This document shows, piece by piece, positions 13,561-27,140 of a stretch of 64,000 nt of DNA (positions are counted from its first letter, which is position 1; the number at the start of each line of letters is the position of its first letter). The notes below the pieces were generated by a model. It was not told where the DNA came from. It made no database searches and worked only from the letters and a program-made list of their open reading frames with translations. A program made the position numbers and the translations under genes. Origin of the DNA: Gymnogyps californianus (Eukaryota > Chordata > Aves > Accipitriformes > Cathartidae); contig NC_059473.1 of assembly GCF_018139145.2 (NCBI RefSeq), positions 60,432,707-60,496,706 of the forward strand, read 5' to 3'.

Positions 13561-16500
13561 ACAGTATACCTGTCAACTACCCCTCACCACCCACCGCTGC
13601 AACTCACTCTTTAAAATGCAAAGTTTGTACTTGTCTTATGTGTGGTGAAGGCAGCATAGGCTTGAAAGATGAGTTTAAGCATGTTGGAAGGAAAGACCAG
13701 GCAGCTCTTTATATTTCGACATCAGAACTCTTCCAAATTCCAGAGTGCAGAGCATCTATAAAATATATTTTCTTTACGTGTTGTCTTTTATGCTAGGATT
13801 GACGATTTAAATCCTTGGAGGTTTGATTATGTTGTGATGAGACACATGGTAAGATACCAAGTCTATTTTACTAACTTTGTGTGTCTTGGTCTTGGGATTG
13901 GGTCTGTGAGCACTTAAATGAGGATATGTAAGTTTATCAATTGTTAACTTGCTAATGTAAAGGCATTACATAATAATACATAATAACATACATAACTTGT
14001 TATGTTGCCCAGTAATGATGATCTGTATGTACATTGTTGTTGAGTAAATGCTGGAGGGAGTGCTCAGCAAGCCTGCTTTTGTATGCAGGGACAAACAGCA
14101 TGTCCTCAAGCTAAGATGGCAATTTAGGTGCTTACAATGGATCACTAGAACTGTTATCTTAGTCTTCTCAAACTTGAAAATGGCATCACAGTGTGCTCGT
14201 AGATTTCAGCAGATAGCTGGATCTCAGGTTCCTCATCCTGCTTATGGACAACCTGGCAGAGTCACAGCTTCTTCCTTGGCAAATTCTCATCAGCAGGCTA
14301 CTGACTCCTCTCTGCCTTATTGTTCTCTGCATTCACCTTATCTTACCACTTCTTTACGCTCCTTGAGTCTGTTTCCTCCTCAGTTCTCATTATTCTTTGC
14401 CATCCATTTTTCCTGTCATCTTTATTGCCTTCTTCTATACTCCTCTTCCCTCAGTTCTCCCAACCAGCTCCACTTAATTTGGAAGTATCCTCCTACTAAC
14501 TATCATGTTATTTTTAAAAATGAAGATGTTTTCTTTGACCCATTTCAGTCAGCAACAAAATACTGTTGTATTCATCAGAGTCAAGTCTTCACCCTAAATC
14601 ATATACATACACCTTCAAACACTGCCTGAAATTTCCAAGATTTGTACAGGACACAAGAAAATGGCATAAGCTGATGTGATCCATACTGTTATTTGCATGC
14701 CCTCTTATTATTACGTGCCTTATTATTTCTGTTGCTCCAAGTAGCCTTATCCACATTGGGATCCCACTGTGTTGGAGACTGCTCAGACAGCTACAGAAAA
14801 CTCAGACTCTGCTCCTATGTGCTTACAGTAAAATTTTAGTCAAAAAACAGCAGATGAATGGGAAGGGAACAAGATGAACAGAGTTCAGCAGAAAGCTAGA
14901 AGTCTCCAGAAGTTTTTAAAGAGAGCAAATAAAATGTCTTGTCCTATACCTAGTTAATGTTCCCTTTGACTTTGCAAGGGTGAGGACTCTTAAGATGAAT
15001 ACCAGAAATAGCAGGCTTAAACACAGAATGGCATGCAATGGGGTAAAATACATGGTGCCTGAAAATTCTGTTTTAATAATAAATGTTAATGAAGATGTGG
15101 GATACAGTGAACTGCTCTTAATTAAAATGCATTGCGTTAATATTGTCAGTTCACATTGTTTGTGAAATGAAGTGGAATAATTTATTAAGGAGTAAAAAAT
15201 AGATGGATTTACTCTTTTCCTCTACAAATTGAAAGTCTTCCTTGTTAGATTTCCCTAGATACGTTCTCCTCATTTCCTAAAGAACTAAAAAAACTATGCA
15301 TGTGATAACTGGCATGAGGTTTAAACATGAGTAGTGCTAGTTCAGAAAATTGATCATTCTTTTTTCGTTTATTTTATGTAGGTTTCCTTTGCCTGATCTG
15401 TAAACATGTCCACAGACCTGCTATGTAAGTACATTTCCATCATCCCACAGTGATTTTTTGTACCATATGTTTTTATCAGATTCCCAGATGTGCTCATGAT
15501 TGATGTCTTTTATCTTAAGTATAAAGTCTGCTTTTACATTTGCGTTTCTTCTGAGACATCTGTGGAACAATATTACCATTATAATCAACGGGATTATTCT
15601 TGGAGTAAAGCATGACTTAATATGAGTAAAATTGTAAAAATCTGGACCATGTATAAGAACAGACTGGTTCATTGAGACTTAAAATTACAATTCTATCTAA
15701 AATGTTTTATCTATCTTTGGCACAAATACCATCCCAGATTACTACTGAGTGATGTGCTTGGGGTTTTTTAATCACTTTGTGAATTTAGCTCAACTCTTCT
15801 GTTTCCAAGACATCATTATCCAAGTCACATCCAAATCTCGTGCCTCATCACTATTATCCATCCGTCTTTTTCAACAGCAAAGAATATACAAGTGGCATAT
15901 CCTTATACTTCGCCGTCGTAACTACCGCAAAAAACTGCTGCTCAGGTCTCCCTGATACTCACGCTCTCTTGCTCCAGCCTAAGCTATCTGCAGCATTAAG
16001 CACATTTTCTATGCTTACTGATCTGATCTACATGCTTTCTTTTGGAGTCCCTCCAGTGCCTCAGCTGCCATTATTTATCGTTGCCTCCAAGGGCTGCCCA
16101 GCTGCGCACTGTGCAGGATAAGAGAGGGGAATTTCAGAAACCTGTTTTGTCAGTCTCCAATACTGCCTCAGAGGAACAAAGAAACCAAAATTTTTTTTGT
16201 TCAATAACTGTAATCAGTTAATAAATATAAAACCATCAGTGGCTTACTGGCAGATAGCAGCTATCTGTGGAGGCGATATCTGTACTTCAAGTTATTTGCT
16301 AAAGTGCATTTTTTGAGCTTTATCTGCTAACTGGCAATTTTGGGGCATGCTTAAGTGCCATTTAGATACAAGGAGAACTGTAAAATGAGGAATGTAATAT
16401 GCCTGACTGTATTGTATACAACAGGCAGAACTGCTGTCAGGAGTAAAATGTTAAAGAAAGGAGGGAGGGCAGGGTGACTGCACAGCGGTCCTGGTCAAGA

Positions 16501-16659
16501 TCACTATGACTCCTCAGCTCTGCTCAGATGTTTAAGCTGGTTTGACTGTTTTAGCTAATTTATGCCCTGGCAGTTGCGTTTTTCTCTCTTCAGCTCAGCG
16601 TCAGCACCTCTCTCACGCTTTTCCTAATGATCAGTGGGTTAGAGAAGTTGTCACCTGAG
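13561..16659. other. Non-coding stretch, nothing recognised
   Basis: The sequence is AT-rich. The 193-codon frame at 14,048-14,629 has low complexity and is rich in Ser, Leu and Pro from a pyrimidine-rich tract. It has no domain and no supporting splice sites, so I treat it as chance. Confidence 0.5.
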
Positions 16660-17050
16660 TAGAGGTTGAAGGAGTGGGGTGTGTTCAGCCTGGAGAAGAG
16701 AAGGCTCAAGGGGATCTAGTTATGGTCTTCTAGTACAAAAAAGGTGGTTATGGAGAAGGAGGTGGAAGCACTCTTTCCCCAAGCATGCACTGTGCCAGGA
16801 CAAGAGGCGATGGCCACAAGTTGCTTCAGGGCAGATGCTCCTGGATGTAAGGGGCATTTTCACCATGGGATCAATTAAACATTGGAATAGACTGCCCAGG
16901 GAAGTGGTGGAATTTCCCACACTGAAAATATTGGAGATATGGCTTGACAGGGCCCTGGGTAACGCTAATTGAAGGGCCTGCTTTCAACAAGAGGCTGGGC
17001 TAGTTGATCTCCACAGGTCTCTTGCAACTTAGATAATTCTGCAGTTCTGT
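16660..17050 (+). mobile_element. CR1-type LINE fragment (3' end), sense on plus strand
   Basis: The order of recognisable blocks is that of the CR1 3' region: CAGCCTGGAGAAGAGAAGGC near 16,687, GGACAAGAGGCGATGGCC near 16,798, AACATTGGAATAGACTGCCC followed by AGGGAAGTGGTGGA near 16,879-16,912, GGGCTAGTTGATCTCCACAG near 16,996, and a degraded ATTCTGC-type tail near 17,035-17,050. CR1 is the main LINE of birds and other sauropsids. The copy is truncated at its 5' side and has many substitutions, so it is old and inactive. The start coordinate is approximate. Confidence 0.85.
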
Positions 17051-20000
17051 ATTTCCTTGTGTCCTCAGCTATCTTCTGTGCAATGATCAGTCATCCCTAC
17101 CACCTGTCCCTGGTCTTCTCAGGATTGTACCGCCTGTGCTGTGGCAGGTCCTGTGATACTCGGTCATGCTGGAGAGATAGACATTTGTCTTCTCACTTGG
17201 AGGCGTGTGAATAGCCTCGAGGCAGTATCAGTGCTGAGAGGACTTTCCAGGTTCCAGCTGGTGGGAGTACACGTGCATGTGGGGTTTGTGACAGCCAGGT
17301 AGTGCCTTGGAAAAATGTCAGTGCACAGGAGAATGCTAAAGAATAACATGGCAAATCTGTACAGATGTGAAGTGACTTTAGATCTTTATGTCTGTTTCAT
17401 ATAAATAAATAGTACAGAGCCAGCTCATGAGCTTAGTACTGGCCTATGCTAACAAGCAACACCAAGGTGTGTTTTGGGGATAGTATCTACCAGGCTCTGT
17501 TCCAGGTAAGGAATTTGGATGTAACCAAACTGTTTGTGGGGGAAAAGGGAAGGAGGTGAGGAGCGTTTAGATGCGTGGAGCTGATGCCAGGTGGTCTCAG
17601 CACCAGGGAACAGTCTCTGGCTCTTAGTGTTCAGTAGTAGACACGTAGCCTAACCACCCAGTCCCTAAGCCTGACCACAGCATCATCTTTCACCAATGCT
17701 TGGCTCAATACAAGGTCAAATTCTAGGATTAAAAATCTTGTTCCGGGTCACATTAATGAAGACTAGATACATAATTAAAATGAAAAAATCTAACCAAACC
17801 AGAACAAAACCCCTTAGATTCCTAGGAAAAAAATGCTGCAGTCTGGGGCAAATTGCACAAAGAAAATGTAATGGCTGCGCAATACAAGGGCTGCTGCAGC
17901 TAGACCTCAAACTCCAGCAGCTAAGTCTTTGAGCCTGTGGAAATAAACCAAAAAAGCCAACATCCCAGTGAAGTTTCGGCACGATGAGTTTGAGGTAGCA
18001 AGTGTTTCTCTGTTTTAGATGGAGAAGCTAAGGGAAAAAAGAGAGAAGAGTTTATAAAATGTCTGGCAGCTACTGAGGCTCGGCTGGTCGGGGAAGCAGC
18101 GGACTTCCCTTGGAGCTTGTTTTTCTTTTTATCCTTGGATGAACTAGCGTGCAGTATATTATGCTGCCTGAATGTAGGGGTTTGTCACGGTTAGTGCTGG
18201 GGGCTGTCCCGGGAGTGTAGGAAGGCGACGGGCGTGAATGGAGCATGCGGTGGTCGGTGGGGCTCGAGCCCGCTCTTCGGGAAACCTGTCGCTGCTCCTC
18301 TCGGCCTGGCCGGCCAAAGCCTCGCAGGAAAGGAGGTGGGTCTTTGATCTCTTTGTTGTAGCTGCTCCCTGGGAATTTGCTGAAATCAATGCCCTGTTTT
18401 CCTGAAGAAATGAATGGCTATGCCTAACTAGCTTTGTGAAGCGCCAGGGAATTCACCCCTTCTGTTTATTGACAGCTGAAAAGGAGCACATGGTGCTGAA
18501 TGGGTCCTCCTGGGGAAACAAAACAGAGCAGAGTTAGACTTAGTTGAACACAGGGGCATTTGGAAAAGTCTGCCGAGGGAGGATGGCATGGTTCCTGCCA
18601 CCTTGTACTAACATAGCCTGACTTTTTACTAAAAATGCCATTCTAAGTAAGGTAAGGATTGTTTTGATTTCCCATACATAGTGTGATTATGAAATGTTTG
18701 CATTTGTGTTCTTGAGTGCAAAAACAATGTTTGAATTGTATTCTGTCATGGGAAACACCTAAGTGACTCTTGTGCTGTTTCTGGCCTCTGTGTATGTTCA
18801 TTTGTTTTTTTTCTAATGGTGATTAATGAATATGAAAAGTAATAAGAAATAATTTCGTATTTGGGTCTTGCAGTCAGGTCCTGAACATCAGTCATTTATG
18901 TAGGCTATTATATGCAATTCTTTCTGTCTTTGAGAATCAGCCAAATTGCATCAGATGATTTCTTGACTGATACAAATGCTGCTTTAATAACTTACGCACA
19001 AGGCAGTTACTAACAAGCGGGCCTGTCTGGCAGAAAATCTGGGAATCTAAAATCCTTTGAAATGTAAGAATATATTTCCAAACCTCTGTTTCTATGCGTA
19101 GACTCAAGGCAAGAGGTGGACTTACCACTACGCTTGCTGGTTTTAGCTGTAGTTTTTTTGTAAAGACAGCAAAGAATAGCAAGAGGAGGATGATAATGAA
19201 GAAGCAGTATTTGCTTCATGCGAGTCCAGAACAGTTTATCAGACCAAAGGAATTTGGTGTGTAATTCATATGTAAATTTTCCACTGAAAACAGGAGAACA
19301 AATCGCCAGAGTTTCTATATTAGTTTCTGTGGTGACTGAAGAAAAAGATTTCTGAGCTCACATAGCTACAGCTTTCAGGTGTGGCCCACTTAAGACTGCA
19401 GGAAAAAAAGTTAAGTAATGTCATTTCTTCTTTGTCAGTTTAAGTGTAAGGGCAAACTCCGAACAGAATAATTGCCATCGTGCTGCCTTGTTCTTACATG
19501 GCAGTAGGAATTGCTGGGTTTGTGTTGCAAACCTGATTAGAAGTGTCTGTGCATGTGTGCAGTTGTTTGAAAACTCTTGAGTAGTCCCCTAATGCCGGGG
19601 AAAGTGCTTGGGAAGTTTCATGTTTTATCAGAGTAGTTTGTGTTCCTCAGTCTGGCATTTTTTCTTTGAGTGACTTTGAGCTAGTAATCTTACTAGTTTT
19701 GTCTCATTTTGCTCTTCTCTGCAGCAAATAACTTATCTGATTTTCTTGGAAGCATTGGGGCTCCATATGCAAACATGCTTTCTTTAGAATATTTTGTGAT
19801 CCTGAAAATGAAAATACATTGCTTAACTGTAGAGCGTCAACATTTTTGCTTGTGGCTTCTGCCTTTAAGTTTCCAAGATTTTCAGAGGGAAAAGCAAAAA
19901 AAAGCAAATGCATTTATGATTTTGACAAAGATGTAAAAACACTGAGCTCAAGCAGGCTGATATTGATGTTTGTGGGCTCTGTTGTCATTATTGTTATCCG

Positions 20001-23000
20001 AATGTGCCAAGAGTGGTTTTTGACCTCACTTAAGTGTATTTATACATGATAGGCATTGGAAGCTGCTAAAATTTAAAGCTAATTTAAAGTTAACGTTTAA
20101 GTTGGAAAGGAGATACATTTGTAGGTCATTTTAATGCTGTAATCTAGATGTGTTATGAAAACGTTGACCAGTGAGGGTTTCTGGGTAGTTGTAATGGTGT
20201 AAATAGAAAAGAATTGCGGTCATGGAAAGCTCAGTTGATCAGTGCTTTTTTAGTTAGTATAATGGAGAAGACAGTGTGACTTTCTAGATTCATGTCTGAC
20301 ATGGAAGATGGCATTTGTTCTCTGTTACTTGGGCAATAGGGCAAGGCAGAGTGTGTTATGTTTAACGTACTGGACTGAAAGGTGCTTAGCCAGACGTGTG
20401 TAGGGAAGTACATGGGGATGTTCTGGCAAGACAGTTGTTCCTTTGCCTCTTCTAACATCAAGGATCTTTACAAAATATGAATATTGTTGTGACCTGTTGG
20501 CAATGTTGAAGTGCAAGGAGTATAAAATAATTGATTTCCAACCAATAGAGTAAGATACACCAAAGTGGGATATATGATCATACACAGCTCTAAGTAAATA
20601 TGCATGTGAAATGACCAGGGTTATACAAATACATATCTGAGGAATGGTGCATTTCCCCCAAGGTGATGCCTTTACCATCTGTTGATCTTGTTATTTGAGC
20701 TAGGAAAGTATGAAAACGGGAACAAATTCTTTGCAACTGTTATTTTTATTTTTGTGACTTTTGGAAATAGTTTAAAGAAGCTACAAATTAATCAGAAACG
20801 TAGAAAAAGTGTTTGGATTTTATTTAATCTCAAACTGAGATGACTGTCAACAGGAGACTAAATAGGGCTTTCTGGTGATACATTATAACCTGAGTTTAGA
20901 GTGCTTCATCTGCAGAAAAAATCTGCAGTTTTTTCTAAACCCACAAACCCACCCTTTTTGCAACTCTCAGATCTAATTCTCCAATAACACTCTATAATCA
21001 CGTACTTTGTAATTCTCTGTTTTAGAGAACTAGACTCAAGGCTGTCCTTATGCCTGAGGAGAATAGTTATTGTAAGGGAAATGTACTATACTGCTGCCTA
21101 ATCTGTTGCTGCCAATTTTATTATCCTTTCTGAATCGGTCTGTTAAGCTCAGGTGGACGTAATTTCTTTAGTACAGTATCAGTCAAGACATTAGATAATT
21201 ATCTTATGGTTCCCATTTAAAGTCTTTAGAGTAGAAGAAAGAAGTATATGTTAGATCTCAGGAAAAAGAGAACAAGTAAATGGAAACACAGATACGACTT
21301 GCATGTGTGAGTATTTTTTTCACAGAAACACATTTTTGTGTCTGTTCAGCAGCAGAGCTTCCCAATGTCGATATTTTTTTTTTTTAAAGAAATCACTTCA
21401 TGCCTTAAAAGAGGAGAATAATTTAACAGGATCATAAAGGCTAAGGATGAAAGTCTCCTACCCGTTTTGTTCCCAGAGAAGCTGGGAATCAAGCATCCTT
21501 TTCGGGTTGGAAATTAGGCAAGTAATAACAGAAGTTGTTGGCTGTGTCCTGTGTTATGAAGGTGATGCATAGTAGGAACTAAAGCTGTTCTGCTGAGCTG
21601 TTAATGACCCTTCATTTACAAAAAACAATGCTTTTACAAGAAGACTCCTACATTTCAGTATTTTAAATATATGCTTTAGGATTCATCAGTAAAAAAAAAA
21701 AACAAACTTTTTTTTGTTCTCTTGGGTGAATTGGAATACGAGTAGGAGGTTTGGACGGTTCACTGAGAAAGTTAACTGATTTTCCAGTTTTATTCAGACT
21801 TAGTTTCCCCTGAATGTAATATGCATTGCAGTGTTCTTTCAGGATTGGTCCTCCAGGGTCTCAGCCCCCACCAGTCCTATGTGTCCGTGTATTCACTTCT
21901 CCACACAGACTTCCTTCTTTCATAACGTGGCTACTTGCACATCCGTAGAGCCGAGTGTACAGACTTCTACGTGCAGAAGTGGGTCCCATGGTTTTTACAC
22001 TGCAGTTTTATTCCCAGTAACTGTAGCTTGCTTCATTTAGTTACAACTGCCTCTAAAGACCTCAAGTGCTCTAGCCACAGGCTGAGTACAGCATCTCTTC
22101 GCTCTGTCATGCCAGGCTTCCTCATTGCGTCCTACAGTAAACTCATATTTCCTTCCCCAAAGCATGTCTACCTGCCTGGTTCTTTCTACCAGTAAGCAGC
22201 TGGAAATACATCCCAGCTGCTAGCGTCTTTGCCTGGAACGCTCCTGCAAGTCCATGTTGAAAGTTGTGTCACACGTGGAAGAGCAAGAATCGGTTTGGGC
22301 TGGTTTCCTAAGGAGAGGTGGCTTTTGTCACTGAGCCTTCTTCCACCGGTCTCCTCCACATGACATCCGGACTTGGTGGCCAGTAACAACCAAGTTCAGT
22401 GAAGTAGAGACACATGCAATCTAAGGTTCCCTTTTAAGGGAATGTTGCAAGGGTTGGAAATACTTCAACTAATTAATACTAAGCATTAGTCATTAGATTT
22501 GCTGCATTTCATTTATCAGAATTGAAACCGTGATGTTGACCTGCCATGAATAAAGTTGTCGACTGTATTAGTGCACTTGATATTGTGTGTGTGGCTGCGT
22601 GCATGTGTATTTGTACATACATGCATTTAGGGAGACATACGTGCTTGAGGTTTTTTCTGCTAGAACAAAGATGATTCTGGTGTCTGTGTTAAATTGCAGC
22701 AGTAGCATTAAAATTATCCACTAAAAGGTCTGACACTAAAATAAATTAACTGGCCTGCCAAAAATCTCCCCAAAAGAAAAGTGCTTGAGACCAATTAAAG
22801 CTACTTTTGCTGTGGGAGGTAAAACTTGTGCTGTGGGAGATGTAGATTAGGGGGTCCAGCATGTGGCTCAGGAGCCACAGGGTACTTATGAGCAGTTTGA
22901 GTATGACTCTCTTGATGGCTGTCTGTATTTCTGTGGACAGGGGGATTTTAGTTTTCCTGTCTGCAGTATGGAAGCAGTGCAGTTTGGACAGTGCCAGTGA

Positions 23001-26000
23001 AGACCTACAGCAAGGTGTTGCAGCCAAGGAGCCACAGCCTTGCACCGGGACCAGCTGCTGCTGGCTGCTGGGGGAGATGGGCAGAGTGCAACAGGAAGGC
23101 TTGGCTCTCAGGAAGCTTTTGCTGGGCATTTCGTAGGACGAAGCTATGCTGACTGAGGCTGTTTCTCATAAAAAATAGCAGTTGTTTCTGTGAATTTGCT
23201 GTTAACCTCCTTCCCTGTTTCTGCATCTAATTTTATATGACTTTATGCCAAGCCAGTGGAGGGAGAGGGCGAGAAGGGAAAAAAAAACCCAAAACTGAAA
23301 AATCCAACTGCATTTTTCAATTTGATTGTTTGAAATGTATTCAGCTTTCAGCAATGAGAGAAGTCTATTTGCACTGATTAGAAGCTATTACATGTAAACC
23401 ATGGGAGGTGACTTCACTTGAACTGTGCTCGTTATGTATAAGGGTTCTGATAGCAACCAAACCCCACATGGTGTACCAGAAATGCGACACGTACGTTTTA
23501 GTCCCAAGAATAACCAGAATAAGATTATTTTTTTTATTAGCTTTCAGTCAATCAATCAATCAACGCTTTGATCTCAGGTCATTTTTAGATTAACGAGCCC
23601 GCCAAGAACTTTGATAAACCAGTTGCTCAGACTGCAGAGTGAAGGTAAACTTGATAAACACACCTACATACTTTCCGTGCTGTTTGGTTTGTTGTTTGTT
23701 TTGTTTTGTTTTTTCTTTAAGTTTGCAGGAAAGTCCTATAAGTTACTACCCTTTCAGATATTTAAACAGTGAAGGTAACTTTTTTTTTTCCTCCTAGCTG
23801 TGAGGTTTGTAAGATACAGCAGAGCGCAGGTATCCTTCTGCTGCACAGGCTTCGTGGGAACCTGCTGAAGCTGCTCCGTGCAGTCACATTGCTGAATTTC
23901 ACAGCCCAGCTGTGCTCCTTGAGGCTTCTCTAACTGTTTTGCTCCTAAGATTTGCTAGACGGAAGGAGCGCAGTAGAAAGCCTCATTGGGATTGGTGGGA
24001 GGATGACTTTTTATGGGAAGCTGGTTAAATTCCTTCTGGCTATGCCAGTTGTAGTACTTCATGGTCAGCAGGCGAAAAACTTACTGTTCCCAGATGTGCT
24101 CAACTGTCATCGTGATTATTCCCTATTAGGAACTAGTAATGAATCATAGTTGTTGTTATCTTTTATATGTTTGTGTAACAAATAGTTTTGGAGTTCTGAA
24201 GAGTTTGCATACTGGAACTTGTGTCTCTCAGGAAAATGCATGCGTGCTTTGCGTTAGAAGATTTCTTTACAGTCAGATAAGTGCTGAACCTCCCTTCTAG
24301 AGGCATCCTTCCATAAGAACAGCTGTGCTGGACAGGATCGTACCGCTGTGAGGCAGGAACAGGTGCCTTGACGGATGAGCTCCCACTGCTGGGGACCCAA
24401 GGATGTACCCTCCCTCCGAATCTTCTTTCCTCTTGGGAACAAAGGCAGGGGCACGGGGAGGATAGAGGCGAGGTGAGGGAAAGTATCACTGCAGATCAGT
24501 GTCTGGGTCAGGATGCCTAAGGGCTGGACTTGCCTGCAGTGCTGGGTCCCAGTTTTAGGGAATTAGCTCGACCTGCTGGTCTGACTGAACATATGGGGTG
24601 GCAGTAAGGCATGTTTGCTGTTTTATTTCTCTGTTTCTGTCTCCAAATATAGTAACTCATTTTTTAAGTTTTACATTTTAGTAGAGTGAGGTCATGTTCC
24701 TATGAATATGTTTAATGTTAAGAATGATTGCTGAGATGTTTGCAAACCACCTACAGTTCTCCTCCCTGGGGAGAGGGGGCCCCAAAAGAGGCATAGGCGT
24801 TTACTCGCAGGGTGCCACTCACCCCTGCACAGGACCAGAACTCCTCCTCCCCCTCCACCAGCATCTCAGGGGCTCTGGTCCACTCGCCTGCAAGCCCTGG
24901 GATGGCAGTCGGCAGCACAAGGCCTTGGTAAGGGAGCCAATGTTGCCCCAGCAGCGTGTCCACAGTGTCTGTGCTGGTGCCACCAGGTAGAGACTGTGAG
25001 GCTTCAGAGTCTCTGTGTGTCAAAGATGTGGGAACTCACTGCTTGAAATCTGTTGAAAGTTTCCCTCTCAAGCACTTAGGAGTAAATCTCCTTTCCCCCT
25101 CCCCCTTCTTTTTTGGGGGGATGTTATTTTGGGCACAAGGTTATGGAAAATACAATACCTGCTTCCCAAATAATACGCTGTGTGGTGCATGAAAGTGCAA
25201 GTTTTCAGTCTTTGCTCAGGTGAGCAATTACGATTGCAAAGTCAGCCTGGAGTGTGGTTTCCTGATTATTTTCTTTTTTTCTATGCAGAGCTGAGCAGTT
25301 GTAACTCTCTGCTAATACAAGGTTTTGTTGTATGAGATAGAAGAGGCATGAGAAGGAGACGTTGAAGAAATGTTCACCTATTCTTGTGTTGGACTACAAT
25401 CAATTATTACAGTTAAAAAGTGAAGATCAGTCAGTAGAAAATTTAGCATGACAAAATATCAGAAGTTAATGGGATTTGAATAAAATTATTGTGAATTATT
25501 GTAACTATAACAAGTTCTATTTTACTATAATATAAATAGGATGAATTATTAATCAGTTAAGAGCTTCAGCTCCTTTGTAAATGCACTTTGCACATCAAAC
25601 TTAGGGCATGTAAGGCTTCTTTCATAAACGTTTTTTACAGAGGAAATATGTGGCAGTGGCCCACAATAATGGGAAAATAACTTGGGATTAACTGTTTGCT
25701 AATTGAGTACTTTGAATTTTTTGCCCAATAAATGATATTGTAGAACAAGGTTTTCAAGCTTTTCCAGCAAGGATTGCTGCAGAACAAACCACAGGGCAGG
25801 AAAACCTCATGTACCTTTGTGTAAGAAGAACCAAGACTGGCATACTGCACATGCAATGTATCTTAGACAGAAAATGTCCACAAGGTATTTTTTCAGCGTT
25901 CCTTTACGTGAAAGCTGAACAAGGCTAATGGAGCAGTACAGTTTTACTCTGGGATAAATTACTGTTGTTTGCTATGCAAATCTTATGATTGTAATTAGGC

Positions 26001-26300
26001 TAGGATTTGGACTGCTATGTACACTGATCTTTGTTCCCTCTGCACACGGGAGCTAATTCTAATGCTGCAAAACAGCACAGCAAATGTCGAGCACTGCTCA
26101 GCCGGACGATCATTTCTTGCGAGGCATCTTTGCTTGAAGTGGACATTTTAAAAGGAATGACTTACCTCTGCCTTCACAGGGCACGTAAATCATACCGCAG
26201 GCGTCTTGTGGGCCACTGAAGCGTTCAGATGCTGTAAAGTCTCGCTTGAAAGTAGAGGTTGGCGAAAGCAGGAAGGACTGCCTGATAGGCATCTAGTTTT
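17051..26300. other. Non-coding stretch upstream of the PLAGL1-like gene
   Basis: No protein-coding exon could be supported. About 18,060-18,330 holds a cluster of CpG dinucleotides in otherwise AT-rich DNA. Around 24,307-24,420 the text CCATAAGAACAGCTGTGCTG resembles the start of an interspersed repeat common in sauropsid genomes, but the match is too weak to name. I see no RNA gene. It could contain 5' untranslated exons of the PLAGL1-like gene, which has a long 5' region in mammals. Confidence 0.45.
18060..18330. promoter_or_regulatory. Local CpG cluster, candidate promoter or enhancer
   Basis: Several CpG dinucleotides fall close together (for example around 18,078-18,105 and 18,205-18,325) inside DNA that is otherwise poor in CpG. 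This is the kind of patch seen at avian promoters, though it is short and no core promoter element or adjoining exon can be shown. The assignment is inference from composition only. Confidence 0.25.
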
Positions 26301-26399
26301 TAGCAAACTGGTTTTAAAAAGCGGTGTTCTGCCGCTGATTGGTTAGGGAGCTGGTGGGTATGTTCGAGCTATCACGACAGTGATTGCAATTCCTAGTAT

Positions 26400-27140
26400 G
26401 GCTATGTATAGCTTCTGTTATCTCTGCAGCCGGACTTTGTGTAACCGCAGCCTGTGGCTCCTTGCCCACGCTAATGAGCTCTCCCCGAGGCCGGGCTTGT
26501 GCCTGTGGGGGTGGCACAGCACTCGGACGGTGCTGCTGTTTTGGAAACCCGAGTTTGTTAACTGTGCTCAAGTCCAGCTTGCCTGAGCCACTGCGCCAGC
26601 TTGGCTACTGCTGGCCGCGGGAGCTCGGCCCCGTGCAGTGTGGCAGGCTCCAGAGCCGTCTGGAGGACGAGGCAAGCTGGCCGCCGAGGCGGCCAGGCTG
26701 TAGTCTGCAGCAAAGGAGAGCTGTCACCTAGACCTGGACTGGGGGGAAGCGCCAGCAGGGTGAGGACGGTACAGGTGAGCCACACTCACAGCCCATTCTC
26801 CTCGCTGGGAACATGGCTGCCAGTGTTTCGGTCAGCCCATGTGGTGGGAGTGCATCCTGCAGGCAGCGGGTGTCATTTTTCCAGTGACCCAAAGAGCAGG
26901 GGAAATCCATAGCTGCTGACCATGCCTCCCGATGGCTGGGCAGAAGGGAGAGCAGATGCATTCAGGTGCAGGGGTACCAGGCTGGGGGTGTACAGGAGAT
27001 GTACCCTTCTCTTAGCCTGTCCAGCAGCGGTTCGCAGGGCATGAGCACCTTGTCCGTGTGATAAGGTGGTGGCTGCGCACCCGCAACCTGGTCAGAGTCT
27101 GCACCTGCACCCGTGCTGGGCTCTTCTGTACGCGTGCCTC
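26400..27140. promoter_or_regulatory. GC-rich CpG-containing patch, candidate 5' region of the PLAGL1-like gene
   Basis: This is the most GC-rich block in the left half of the window, with repeated CG-containing words such as GGCCGCGGGAGCTCGGCCCC near 26,614 and GCCGCCGAGGCGGCC near 26,680. It lies about 3.5 kb upstream of the first PR-domain exon found. Frames that are open here on both strands look like a by-product of high GC, since none carries a known motif. A promoter or first exon of the downstream gene is possible but unproven. Confidence 0.3.

Noticed and set aside
14048..14629. 193-codon plus-strand frame
   Set aside because: Its composition is biased by a pyrimidine-rich tract (Ser, Leu, Pro), with no domain, splice site or family resemblance.
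24307..24420. Possible interspersed repeat starting CCATAAGAACAGCTGTGCTG
   Set aside because: The similarity to a known sauropsid repeat is short and from memory, too weak to name or to bound.
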